DNA of 64,000 bases from Acanthosepion pharaonis (taxonomy: Eukaryota; Mollusca; Cephalopoda; Sepiida; Sepiidae). Below the pieces are notes generated by a model. The model made no database searches. It saw only the letters and a program-made list of their open reading frames with translations, and had not been told where the DNA came from. The position numbers and the translations under genes were made by a program. This document shows, one piece after another, positions 10,658 through 25,200 of this stretch; the first letter of the stretch is position 1, and the number at the start of each line of letters is the position of its first letter. The stretch spans positions 944,001-1,008,000 of the forward strand of contig CAHIKZ030005404.1 of the NCBI GenBank assembly GCA_903632075.3, read 5' to 3'.

Positions 10658-13600
10658 GTAAGTAACCTACAATAATATGTCTTTATTTTTTTAATTAAAA
10701 GAAAAAAATGAAAACACCCTTTGGCTTTCGTTTTTACCTCATCTTTTTACGACCCTTTGGCTTTTCTGTTTCATCATTTTAAATGTTGTGTTTGTTTTTT
10801 ATAATTATCAATTATTAATTTTACTCTAAAAAGTAGTTTAAATCTTAGTGTTTTTTTATTCATTTAAGTAATGCTCTATAGATCTGCATAATCATTCATT
10901 TTTCCATGTAAAACGAAATTACACATGCATGACCTAGTGATACGACAGACCTTTAAACTTGATTGTTCTAAGATTTTTATTTTAAAATAAAATGACATTA
11001 TTCTTCAGATAATTGTTTTGTGATTCCCATTTTGTTAAACATTTTTAAAATCCCTATGTCAATAAAATTAATACCCATTAACCCATGTCCCTTATCGTTG
11101 TTACATTTATCCTATGAAATGTGTATGTAAATGTAGCAATTATTATGGGACAGAAGGAATATTCGGATTATCACAAAGATTTTCGCTGATAATGATCGTA
11201 ATGATTTTCTAACTAAAAGATAAATGATCATTTTTTTTTTTTTTTTTTTTTTGATTGAGGAAATCTGAAATGTGCATTACTTTAATAAAAATTACTTTCG
11301 TTATTTTCATTCAATTTGACCAAAAAAAAATCAGTTTTAAATACTTTTCTTTTTCTTTTTTTTAAAATCCTATTCAACCTTATAAAAAAATCGTTCTTTT
11401 CAAGCAAATAAAAATAACCAAATATGGTTTTTAATTTATTTTTTTTTTTACTTTTTAAAAAGAAATATTTCTTTGTAAATTTTTTAATCTTGATTTATTT
11501 CTTCCCCTTTAAATTCAAAGCTCTAAGGTTAAACTGTTTAAAAACAGATTTTTAAAATATTTTATTATACTTAAATATTAAAAAGGAGAAAAATAAATAA
11601 TTAAAAAAAAATTCTTTTGTTCTTTCTGTTGTCTTGATGAAATGCTCAGTTGATAAGCAACATTTTATTTTTTGATATTTCATTCATTTTTGTCAAAAGC
11701 ATTTTATTTTTAATAACTAATTTCTCTATATCTTTCGATAAAATTAAGAAGACGCAAAACCTGAATTTATTAATTTTCCTTTTTGTAAGTGAAAGCTCTG
11801 TAAGATTTCTAATTTTGCTTGAAATAGTTGCAACCAACCCCCCCCCCTCCCCGGGGCGAGGTCATGAAATTTCGCAAGGTCAAAAAGTGAATTTATGTCG
11901 AGCGTGGAGGCGTGGGTGAATAATAAAAAATGTAAAACTGTAAGATTTTAAATAAAAAATATACTTTTTTTCTAATAATGTCTATCTAGTCTTGTAATTA
12001 ACTTATTTCTACCAATCATTTAAATATCGCATATTTTATTGAAAGCAGTTTATTATTTTAACAAAAATGAAAGCATAATTTTATTTTTAAATGTCATTTT
12101 TTAAATCTAAAAGGTTTGCATTAAAAAACCTTTCCTTACGTTTCTTGGAACTAAATTATACAAAATGAACACTAACACTAACAGTCACTAAATTAGTAAA
12201 GGTCACACTCCACGGATGCACAAAAATCTGATACCTGAAAATTTATTTACACAAAAAATGTTTTACTATTTACTTTTTTTTTCAATAGCTTGGCGATATT
12301 TTGGTCTTGATTAGTTAAAAAGAAATACTCATTTTTAACTATTTGTAAGGTACTTTATTATTTTTTCTTTGTAATTTGGGCTATATCCTCACAAAGGTTT
12401 TACGAATAGTATCTGACTGAGTAAACTTAAACTAAAATAAAAATCATTGACAACCTCGGTAGTACCTCTCTCACAGGGAAGGGCTACTATGGTTAAAAAA
12501 ATAAATCAAATCCATGGCACCTAAGGTTTCCCTAAAGGGGCGAAATACCAAGGGAGCTTCAAGTGGGTGTGCTAATAATACTGTCGAATACTTTCTCTGA
12601 ATTCGTAGGGGGCCACAAAAATATCCTTACATATATGAGACGTGACCTTTTCTTTTTTCTTTTTTAAATTAGACATCTATTGTAAGTAAAAGAAGTCGAA
12701 TTTCATCGTTTGATCACACAACCATTTATATTTCAAAGAAGTAATCCAGTCTTCTTATCACAAAACTTAAATTACTTCCTCGTTTTCACTGAAAAAAAAA
12801 AAAATCATCATAGCATGGTGAAAAAAGGCCCCAAACTTAATAAAAACAAAGTTTTATGGTCAAAATGTTTGTTATTATTAAGGAAAGACCAAATTATTTT
12901 TTTATTATCTTATTAAAATTAAATCTTTTAATCCTTTTCAGCACGTTCTTTTTTTTTTTTTCTTTTTTTCTAGTGAAAAATGATTTGAAAATTCTTGCAA
13001 AAATCAAATAATTGTCGATTTTTTTTTTTTTTTTTTTTTAATGTATGTATGATGAATTGTCTTCCATCCGACAACCCCTTCACATGAACTATTGCTAGTC
13101 TCTTGTTGCTCTATTGCTATAATCATGCAGATGTTCGGGCAAACTACTTTGCATAGTTCCACTAGTCCTTACTTTTACAACTACAACCAGCCAGGCTATG
13201 GTACGGTGAGTTTGACTCCTTGTTACCTTCATATTTCCACTGGTAAAGAGGAAGTTCCAATCAGCTTCTTCCCAGGAGTGTTGCATTGTGGAACCGGCTT
13301 CTAAGATGTGTTCCAATTTCTGATCTTAACCTCAAGTCTAGGGTCAACTATTATCTATCCTACATATCCTCATAATATACACCTCTTTGTTCCCTGAGCT
13401 TACAGCCACATGTTGAAACACCAGTTCTAATATGATCACTAAAATTAAGCAATGTCGAGCTTGGTTAGTATCTAGATGGGTGGTCGCTGGGGAATAACGT
13501 GCTGTAAGCTTGGATGTGCAGGTGGTGTCATGGATAATGACTCAGAATTGTTAACAGGAGGACCACATTCTAATTCTCATTGGGGTTCATTATATTCTAA

Positions 13601-16600
13601 GTTAGTTCATATTTCAGCTAGTTCATTTTCCAATATTTTCAAGTGAAAATTCACACTAAAAAAGACAGCTAGAAAATGATGATTAGAAAAAAAAAACAGG
13701 CAGCATTTAAGCTAGCTCCTGCAAAGGGCTCTTGATTGGGTCTTCATCACAATAGTTAGGGAGGAGTAGATGTGATAGGTAACAAACTACAGAAGAAATC
13801 AAAATTGATCACTGCATTTAAGTATTGCATTAATATTTTTAAGCTTACCTTTTAAAAGTTCAATAAATTCTTCTGTCACCACTTAATTTAAAGACAATTT
13901 TATATACGTAGGTCCTTACTTTCCATGCAAACAATTATTTTTATTTCATGGGTGACTTTTGCTGGATTTTGCAATTAATTTCAATTATTCCCAAATTTAT
14001 TTCTAAGTTATAAAAATTGTCACAAATATCACCAAAAATAATTGCAGTAATGAAAATTTGGGAATCCAAAATTTCAGGATTGCTGGTTCAGATCTGGCTG
14101 GGGATGTTTTTAATTTGCTCACGGAGTCAGTCCTATTTCAAAATGGCATAATATGTTGGGTTAATGGCCTCTCGGAGTAAAGTTGAAAAAGTGTGACATT
14201 TGTATTTATTATATAGAAGAGAAGCAAGAAAAATGAGGATAGTCTCAAAAGTCAATTGAAGTTTAACAATAATTCATTTAAGTTTCAAGTATAAAATAAT
14301 TTGGGACAGTTTGGAATAAGGAATTTGTTTTTTAAAAACAAAAATTTGTCTTCCTCCTCCCTGTTTATTTATTGCATGAGTATATTCTTTAAAAGAATAT
14401 GCTTATTTGTTTACTTTTCTTTTCTCAGGGCGGAGAAAAGCACGTCAAGAAGCAAAGAAAGGACCACCTCCTGTAAGTGTTTATTTCTTTCATTATATAA
14501 AATCATAAATTTATGCTTTATAAAATATTTGTAATAAAAAAGTATGTTACACAATATAATCCTTTTTTTCTTTTAATAGTTTAAAAAATAAATATACATA
14601 CCATCCAACTTTATTTTTGCCTTGAAACCATTATAGAATTTTTTTTTTTTTTTAAATGGGATGAAAACTACTTCTGACTTATTTTTTTTGCTTTAAGCTT
14701 TCTAAAACTTTATCTATGGCTGTGATCCCCAACATTGGGCAATTTGATAATGAATTATTAACTGAATTTTTTTCTCATGAGTCTGTTAATACACACACAC
14801 ACACACACACACACGTGTGTGTAACACAATATTATTGTAAAATTAAATGATAATACTATTGCATATATACAGTCTCAAATTCTTAACGAAAGTTAATGGC
14901 TTTTTAGGCTTCCTCCACATGAATAGAAGTACACTTTTTTTTAATAATAATTATATGTAATGGGGAGTCAGGACATTAGAGATGCTTAGGTGGGGCATGG
15001 CCAAAAACAGGTTGGAAACCACTGGCCTACAGAAAAAAAATCAAACCATGATGCTAGTTTCTTTGGTTCATCTTGATTGTGACCTTATAAGACAATATCA
15101 ATAAAACTTGTCTAACATCCTGAGTTGGGCTGCACTGATTAAACATTCATTGCTCTTACCAACTTTTGCTGATTAATCAGTTATTGACTTTTTATTTTTG
15201 TATAAATTATTAACCAAGTTTGAATTCTTGTTGATTTCACTGACAAGCAAATATCATTGGGAAAGCTATGACTCCATCACTACTTCACTTAGCTATAGGT
15301 TAAATATTCAGACTTGTACCTGGAAAAATTACCACCACCCCACATTTTTAATGCAATAATTCTTACAACACCCAAAATGTTCAGGCTTTCAATAACGCAC
15401 AATGGGTTGATAAGTAGTAAAAAAAAAAAAAAGACAAATCGGTCAATGAATTTGTACAGATTAATACGTTTTTATACCCTATTCTTTGTATATTACATGA
15501 TAGAATCTTCATCCCTGGCTTCAGCATCATCTGTTACCTTAGACATAAAATAAATTTGGCAATGTTTTTAACCTTCATGCCTGTAAAAAAAAAAAAAAAA
15601 AAAAAAAGATTTATTCTCTTGACACTACTATTACACCACTTCATTTGTTTCTTTTTCTTTTTCTTTTCTTTACTCTCTTGTTTGTTTGCTTACAAGATTA
15701 TAAAAATGTTAGCCAAGTACAATGCAATATTGTTTACCATTTTATAAACAGATTTGAAAAATCTTATTAAAAAAATTTACAAAATTATCAAACTATGTAA
15801 ACCAACTACACTACAACAATATTTGCAGTAAAAATTACATTCTGCAATTTAACACAAGGGAAACTTTGTCCATCTACTAGAAAGGGAGATACACGCTCAA
15901 AATATTGAGTGTTTGTCCTCATGCATAAACCTAAAATTAAAAGAATGTTTGGTTTCATTAGTTAGTTCACAGATTTTTATAACCTTGTATATATAAATTT
16001 CTTGTAAATAAGCAATTTAATAAATAAATAGTGTTTAACATTTTTGTTGTCACTTCACAAGAATAAAGAAAATGTATAAATCCATTTTCATACGTTTTAG
16101 TTTGATTAAAATTCTAATCATCACTTTTTAAAACAAACATTGCCGTGGGGGTAAAAAAAACCCCCAAAAAACTGTAATAATGGTGTTAAAGGAATAACTT
16201 CTTTTGACAGACTTTTTATTTTTGCAGGCACAAAGGTTAAACATTGTCATGAATTTAAGCAATCTTCTGATTTGAACCCCCCCTCTTATCTATCTTGAAA
16301 GTAATTAAATTACTGCTTATCAACTATTTAATCAGTGCAATCCTAATTCTGAGATGTAGTGTTGACAGTATAATCTTCTCTATTTTATCTAATCAGCTCT
16401 CTTTCTCCACATCTTGTACATCATGTCCAGTATTTTCTTTAATCTTTACTTTGATCAAACATAAGGATTTGTCTGATCCAGTAAGTTTTTTTTGTTTTTT
16501 TATAAAATTAAAATTTATTACATCTTTGTTGCTTAACAAGTGGAGATTAGCAGTGGGAAAATAAACAAATTTGACATACACTTGTGAAAACCACAGTCCA

Positions 16601-16977
16601 TTGTCTGAAAGAAAGTAATCAAAACAAGCTGTTTAATAAAATAAAAAAGCAGGGATAGTGATACTAACATGTGTACCCACTAAAATGAAATTTATAGTAA
16701 TAATAAACATTTGAAAATTCCACACAAAAAGCTATATTTTATTTATATATAACATATATATATAATATGAAAATATATAACACAACAGTTTTGATTTAAT
16801 CTTTTCTTCAAATAAAGGATCAAATCCTTTTCTTCAAGGATCAAACTATGGATGAACAGGATTTTAATGCATATATTATGTTTTCTAGCGATGGATATTT
16901 GATGAACAATCGCATTAATACTTCTGATTAATTCTGTGTGATTATTCTTTGTATGTAAATCATATGCTGTTTAATGT

Positions 16978-17034
<57 letters not shown>

Positions 17035-20000
17035 CTTTTATCTATTACCAAGCCTCATAAACACTTTAATAATGAAAATTTAATTACTAACTAAAGATTA
17101 TTAGCAGCACTAAAATATTGTGACTAATTTAGAAAGCTTTGCCCAGTTTAAATTTTACAGCTAAACACATTAATAAAATTCATTTTGACTCTTTTAAAAG
17201 TTTTTAAATATTTTTCTGAAAATTCTCATTTTTATTCCCGACAATTGTTTGAAAATATGAAGTCTGCTTCATGTTTGTTAAAAAAAAACAAAAAAAAAGG
17301 CTGTTGTCTTGATAATTGAACATAAACATGAATTAAAGCATTGAATGAACCTTTTCCAGGCAATGATGTCATTATCAAGTCAGTAAATATTTTGAGTGGC
17401 TTTTCAATGTCACTTTTGATGGCTAATTTAAAAGAGAAAGGGTCAATGTAATCGTCTTTATTATTTGAATGTATAAAATTAATTTTCCGAAATATGCTTA
17501 TAATTAATGAATTTTTTAATTAGAGATAGCCGGTTTAACTGAAAAACTGACTTTTTTTTCTTTTTTTTTTTTTGGTTTCATTTTCACACCGTGAAACCAC
17601 ATCAGAATTTTTTACAAAACTAAAATCATTCACTTTTAATACTGTCAGATCACTACTGAGTGACCATATCCAAATAAAACACTATTAAAAAAGACTTTCA
17701 AATGTTAATTAAATTTTATCAACATTTATACCATTGTAAGAGAAAGAGTGAACAAAAATGTTTAATTGACTAATTTTCGGAAGTAAAAGTGAAATCTATT
17801 TGTTTACAAAAAAAAAATGAATTAAAAAAAGGAAAGACAACATGTCTGAAATCTATTTTTTCAGTTTTCAAAAAAAATCATTTTATGGTAAAATTAAGTT
17901 AACAACAAAATAGTGAGTAAAAAGAAAATAGTTGCCAGTTTCGTCTTAATGTTAAATTTTATGAAGTTGGATTTTTTTTTTTTTTTTTTGTAAAGGTTTT
18001 CTAGTAGGCCAATGTACAACAATCACGAAATAAAGTTGTTGTAAACAAGAAAAATGAATAAAGATTTTTTTCATAAATTTGTTTTTTTATCTAGGGAATG
18101 CACCTAAATTAAATATTAAGAATAATTAAAATAGTTCTTAATTTCACTTTTAAAATGTGTATATTTTCAAAACTGCAAGTCTTTGTTTTTTGGGGTTTTT
18201 TGGGGTTTTTTATCCAAAGTAAAATAATAATTATTCTTTTTTTAGCCACTAGTGTTCATTGGGTGTTTGTTACTGTTCTGCCAAACAGGTGATACTCACA
18301 AATTTGGAAATAAATATACACGTCCTAAAAATGAAAATAAAAGCTTTTAATTATTTTTAATACAGTGCAATCTCGGTTCTCGCATGTCAAACAAATTGGT
18401 TTTTCAAACAAAAAAATTTGAGATGGAAATGCCTCAGTTATCGAACAAAATTTTAGTTCTCGAATGACATTGCTAAACAGAGTTAAACTGAACAGAATAA
18501 TTTCTGAGTCATCTGCCATGTTGTGGCATGCTTTTCTTTTTCCAATTTTATTGTACTGTGGCTTTTATCTCTACATTGATTCCTACTGGTAAAACAGTTT
18601 TGGTTTAGGAACATTTCGAGTTATGAACGGCCTTCGGGAACAAATTAAATTCATGAACCAAGGTTCCACTGTATTTAATTTTAGGTGTAGTATTCACTAG
18701 ATAAAAACATAAATTTATTTAAGGGAAAAAATATCTCCTTGATTTTTCCTTGTTTAAGAAATTTATTTGCAAGACCCCAATAACAGTTGACTGGCATACT
18801 AGAAAAGAATTGTCATATTTTTAAAAACATGAGGGCTTCCATTTTTTGGCTTTTTAAAAGCCGCATCATAAACTAATTTCTGGAGAGCTACCCTTTTTCT
18901 CTCTCAAATGTGTTGTCCAAAGACACAAATATAGATAGTTTATGTGACAACGACTTTTGTATTTTACCAATTTGTTAATAAATATGGTAGTTATCTATAG
19001 TTGACAGTTTATTGGAAAATTTATTTATTAAACTTTTAATCAAAAACAAGTCAGACATTAATAAATAAGTAAATGTGTGGTAAAAGAACTTTAAAATTAT
19101 TGAAACTACTATCAGTTGCACTTTTCTTTTTTTTTTTTTTTTTTTGCTGCTTACTTTATAATTTTTGAAGGAATTTGCTTCCATGGGTCAGAAGAAATGA
19201 ACATCTTCCTGGTTGTAGTTTAAGGTGTCTTCTAATTGAGTGTACAATTTCAAGAATATTGATAAAGATTGGTCACTTTGATTTTTGTGAAATAAAGTAA
19301 GTCTTGAAAAAAAATCTTATTTCACATTTTCAGCTGTTCGAAGCAAAATACCATTTTAACCCACTGTAAAAAAAAAAAAAAAAATAATAATAATTCGATG
19401 AATAAAAAATTACATATTTAGACTATTTTATTTTCTTTCCAGTCATATGAATATTTAGAGATTGGACCAGAAATACATGAGAAATTGCAAGTTAAACGGA
19501 CTAAGTTGCAAATTTATCAATCTTGAACAAAATCGGATAGACTTGAAATGCTGTCATTACACAAGAAAATGAATGGCTTCCTTAGAAAGCAAAAATACTA
19601 AATTAAAAAACGAATTGAAAACTGCAGTATCAAGGGTAAAAAAACTGAAACTGATACCGAAACATAAATTGCCAAACCACCAACTCTAGTTTGAATAACA
19701 ATCAGTATGTTCAAAGTGTGATGAAAATACACATCAAGATATTAACAAACCTCATTTCTTGTTTAATCATGAAATATTTTTATCTGCAAGTTTATTTTCT
19801 TCTGTTAATTGCATTCTTAATGTTTTCGGTGTGTATCACATGGCAAATATGACTTAAGAATTTAAAACTATTTTACTGGATGAACTTGTAAAATCATATT
19901 TGCTATATGATATCAGATTCTATTTCATGACCCTAACACATTAACCATATACATTCCAGCCATTTATACTAACAGTACAAATGCCATATTGGCTATTTCT

Positions 20001-22243
20001 AGGTGTTCAATCTTCTCATGAAAATGACATGTGGTGTATTAGTCATTTGATTTCAGCAAAGTTCCTTCTCACATTTCCACATGAGATAAAGTGAAACTTG
20101 CCAAAAATCTCAATAGGCATTCTTTTTTTCTATTAGTTGAATTTTCTTTAAATAGATGATTCTTGTTAAATAAGTAATGTTGAAAACCTGTATTCATGAA
20201 TCCTTTCAATACTGAAATTCCAGTTGCCAAATGTTCAATGGTTTAATTCTCTCCTGTCAGCTTCCAAAGATGAGCAGTCCTGAAGAGATGCAGAAGTTCT
20301 TCTTGCAGGAAGTTCAGAATGGTGAAGACCTCCTTGCACAAGGTATGTAAATTCCAAAAGAAAAAAAAAAATTGAGTTCATCATAATATTCTGTTTCAAC
20401 TTACTTGGGTAAATGCTTATAATTCTGTTAAGGTACACAAACTTCACTTTTGATCATGACATCCTATTCCTCAATGGTAGCCATAGATTTCAAGGACATT
20501 AACAAAATATTGCAAAGATTCTTTAAATGAATCTAAATGGTTGCAATGTGTACTTATTCAAAGATGGATATAATGTAGGTACCTCCACTTTTCACTGAAA
20601 AAACTGCATAGCATGATGGAAAAAGACTCCAAATTTGCTAAAAACAAAATCTTTGTTATTAAGAGGAAGAAAGACCAAAGTATTTTGTACTAGCAGTAGA
20701 GCCCAGCGTTACCCAGGGATGTAACAGTAAGAGATAGATCAAGTATCGACCATCATAAAGACTGAAAAATAAAATTGACAAAGATTGTTTAAGGTTGACG
20801 GACACACATGTCTTAATTAGTTTTTTTTTTTTTTTTTTTTTTTTTATTAATTGGTCAAACTCAAGCAAAAAAACATTGTTTTCAATTGTTATGGATCTAC
20901 CAATTGAATAGAATTATAAACAATTGTCTTGTAAATGGAAATTTTAAAGCATTCTGTATGTAAAAAATAAAGAAAAAGTGTGCAAGACAATAAGAAATAC
21001 TACCTGCCAAAAAAAGTGAAGTTTTGTTGAAATCAGTTGAAAAATGTAGGAAATCTGATCCCATATATAAACGAACACACTAACAACCTGGGTTTTATAA
21101 TAAGTATAACTCTATATGAGTTGTCCCCCTTTCATCCTCGTGATGCCTCTTAATCGTGTTTTCAAATTGATTTTGTGCAAAAACAATTTTGTTTTTCCAA
21201 TATTTGGTGCTGTTAGAACCACCGCAAGGTAATTTTACGTAGTCCTGTGAAGTTTTGTTGAAATCGGTTGAAAAATGTAGGAAATCTGATCCAATATATA
21301 AACGTTCAGACACACACACACAATCTGCATTTTATAATAAGTAAGATTAAATTTTTTATTCCTCTCTAGCATGTTCAAAAATTTTAGTAAAAAAATTATC
21401 TTTATAGATATGGTAATTCTTACAGAAATCAAATAGTTGCCAAATTTTAATAAAACTTTTGTGACTTATTCACATATGAGTTAAACTTTTAAATTTGTTT
21501 TTTTTATATACATATCTTAGCCCTTCACATTCAATTTCAAGAAATTGAATTGCAAAATTTGTTTTATTAGTTAAAAGCAGGACTCCTTAGAGAATGTAAA
21601 TCTTTTTTTCCAAAACTGTTACTCATTTTTCCCAAAATCTGCTCCAAATCATAAAATAAAAAATGCGATGACATTATTTAATTAGAAAAGGTTTTGTTTT
21701 TATAAATAAGATTTATTAAGGTCACTATTGTCTTAAAAATATTTTCAGTGAATAATAAATTACAGAGAATATTTTCCAACATTTTTAAGATTACATAGTA
21801 CTTAAAAATTATGTGCTTGTGTCCTTTTCTCAAATTAATTTTTTACAGATAGTCCCCATAGAAAAACATTAGATCTGTCACCACCTCGTTGAACATATAA
21901 ACATGGCTACTGTTGGTTAAAAACATAGCTCCTTTTTGGTTAAGAAAAAATGCATTTCTTCGTTATTTATACTTAAAGTAAATGTTTCAAATTAGTTTAA
22001 TTATACTTTAAATCAACAAATCTTTCTCAAAGTTTTAGGAAAGTGTCTTTTTATTTTTGAAATTTTTTAATAAACATTGCAATGAAAGATTACTAAGAAA
22101 AAAAAGGATGCTAATCAACTATTTTAGCAAAAAAAAATGATTCCAATCAATAGAATTTCTATTTGAAATACACCAGAGTATTTTGCTAACTGGAAATATT
22201 AAATTTAAGCCTTCAATTAAAGCTAAATTGAAAGCTTCAAGAA

Positions 22244-22276
<33 letters not shown>

Positions 22277-25200
22277 TGTTAAAAATCCATTTTAAACATT
22301 AGGTATCACAAATTTGTGGAGGTTGTTAGATATAATCGATAAACATACTTAATTCAAAAAAAGGCCTTTGTATGAAATCTGGTACTTCAACCCATATATA
22401 CATATGAATATATAAACTACATTCAGCAGTAAGGCCACTGATGGAGAATTTTCATGGAACCATCTCTCTATGACCTGGGGTGGTAGCACCTGTTAAGATC
22501 CCAGCTATGGGCAAGTAGTGACCCCCACAAAAATACTGGTGTCAAAACACTCTGAAAGTATAAAAATACATTTTCATAGAAAATACCAGCAATGGGGGGG
22601 GGGCATGGGTGAAATGGACAGCAATAGGTTTTTGTAAAAACAAAAAAATAATTATCAAAGCTCCCAAGGAAACTAAATTTCAGCATTAAATGACCTGTAA
22701 GGTGTTGATGCCATTAAACAAACAAAACCCATGGATAACGACTTGGGATTGGGAATCGGAGCCGTCTTGCAAATCCAGTCAAGTTCATTACATACACTTG
22801 GACACAAATATCCTGGCAAAGGTATGAGCCCATCTTTTCTCTCTCTCCCCTCCCCCAGCTATACATTAATTAGTATGACTTTTATCAGTAAATCATTATC
22901 TCCCCCAAAAATCTTGCAATCTAAATATTTTATGGCTTTATATAACCTGCAAAAGGTTGATAAACCATTTTCAAAAAAAAAAATTCAATCCATAAATATA
23001 TGTACATTTTTCAAACACCAAATTAATGTAAAAATGTTTTGAGTTGACTGAAAAAAAGAAAATTCTGATGGTACTTATTCATTATGCAGTTATAATAAAA
23101 GAAAACATTATTATTATCATCCATTCAATCAGATAAGTAGGCAGGCAGATATTTCTCTCATGAGATAAAGGTAGTGCCTTGTTTTGTTATAATTCAGTCC
23201 TTTGGGGGTGAGACAGGAGTGACTTCTCTAGAGAGCGATGGTATATGGAGGCCAATCAATGCCCAGACTACATGGGGGGGCCCCCTCCTCTCTCAGTCAT
23301 ACCAACAAGATACAAAGGAATACTTTGGTCATAAATAAGTAGCATATTTCTTGACTTCGATGTAAAATCTCTTGCTTCCAATAAACTGTAACTGAACACT
23401 GGATGTAATTTTCCATCATAAACATTATACCCACACATGCCTAAATGTGAAGTTCACTTAGTTAATGTATCAAATCTGCTGGTAGTTTTTTTCTTTCTTT
23501 CTTTAGATAGAAAAATATGAGGTGACTTCCATTTCTATATAGAAAGTGGATGTATGTTAATTTAAATGCTGCTTTAGAACATTGAACTGGAACTTCTTAA
23601 AACAATAGTGTTAAATACTTTTGATAGGAATTGTCCTGGATGTTTTTTTCTCGTCAGCAACATACTCCATTCAGCTAACCCATTAAACAACCGTCCAGTG
23701 CTGTTGAGAGATTGAAATTCTGTCAAAAAGCTCAAAACCTGAACAATAGTCTGTGTTAGAGACTTGTTAACCATCACTCTACAGCAGCATGATATAAATG
23801 CTTTGCACATGATTCTAAAAGTAGCATTAAGTAAGTACACAAGCAGATTTGGGTTAGGTATTGAAAGAATAAATTCTACTTGCTGCCACTGGTTTCTGTA
23901 GCCAAGATGGTATAGGTGTTGATACATGACACAGCAAGCTCCAACAGTACAGGTTGTGAGGTCGAGTCTCATTAGAATTTAATTTGTTCCAGATTCTCAT
24001 TAAGTAATTTGCATACAGAAGAATATAGCAATCATAAGCACTGAATAATAATTAGAAAAAACTGGAGATGTTGGGGGAGGGGGTGATAAGTCATAATAAA
24101 AATAATGTTGTCCAGTATAGAATAGTTTTTATTAGAAATATTAAGAAACTGTCATTCCTATTCCAAGGTGATAGGATGCTTTGACTTATCACTTGAACAA
24201 GTCTTTTTTTCATCAAGATGCCATTCTTTTGAATTAACAAAATCAATAAAAATTAAATCACATCTGCTTGTTTGGGACTTTTTAGCCAGAGAATTTTATA
24301 ATCACAAATTTAGCGACTTTTTAAAATTATTTTCAACATTTTCTTTTAATTGTAAGATTCTTACATTCTTGATATTGTCTTGAAGTAGAGTGCTTTAGTA
24401 AATGAAATAAATGGCCATAGTGGTTCCGTCCCATCAGTCGAGGTGGTTAGTGTTTATATGTCCATTGTAGCATATATCCATAGCTTAGGTGGTTTAATTT
24501 TCTTTCCTTATTAGTGATTGTTTTATTTATTTGTGAATTTATTTTCTTTATTTGTAAATGACTTGGTTGGACTAAAAGCCTAACAATGAATTTCCTGACT
24601 ATATTCTTTCTTGATGTCACATGATTTGCAAAGATCTGATTTTACTCATGATTAAATAACAGACCTTTCCTCCATCTCCATAACAATAAAAAGAAAACAG
24701 CTTTTGAAATGAATTTGACATTTTTTTAGGCAATTATAAAATCCTTGTCACATGATCATTTGAGACTCATCAATAGTTGGGGCTAGACCCTACACTGATC
24801 CCAGCCCTATTGTGATGCATTCCCTTTGGTTTTTATTTAATTCAGAATTTTTTACATAGTAATTTTTTCTTCATTCTTCTTTATAAATTTTCTCATTGAA
24901 TCATTTAAATTCCAACTTCCATTTTAATTTTCTTCTTCCTCTCTCTCAGCATTTTTCTCTCTAATGGATGGCTCAAGAGCATCAAAGCTTTACCATCTTT
25001 CCACTGCCCAAGTCTTTTATAACTCTCTCTTAATTATAACATCTGCGTTTTGTGCTCTATAACAATGCACAAAATAGTTTCCATCTTGAGTTCTAGTAAA
25101 ATGCTTAGATGTGGCAGATGGCATGGAAAGTTCTAACATTGAAGATTTTCTTTTAAATGGAAAATTACAAATAGTTTTTTCTGAAAAATAAAAATAGTCC

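Larger units (their letters stand above)
10658..14428 (+). other. TOMM20: TOMM20 intron 1
   Basis: Contains a dispersed repeat copy (11472), T and A runs (11231-11252, 13021-13038), a CCCCCCCCTCCCC block at 11840, a dispersed repeat (12785-13015), a LINE 3' fragment (13080-13375) and a 5S-derived SINE (13398-13620). No other gene seen. Confidence 0.8.
14473..20260 (+). other. TOMM20: TOMM20 intron 2
   Basis: AT-rich. Holds an A22 run (15584), a foldback element (15600-16215), (TA)n at 16985-17030, a pogo-type MITE (18363-18671) and T runs. No supported gene. Confidence 0.8.

Noticed and set aside
13398..13510. Stand-alone 5S rRNA gene
   Set aside because: Diverged, about 7 nt short, lacks a terminator T run and runs into a SINE body seen at other loci.
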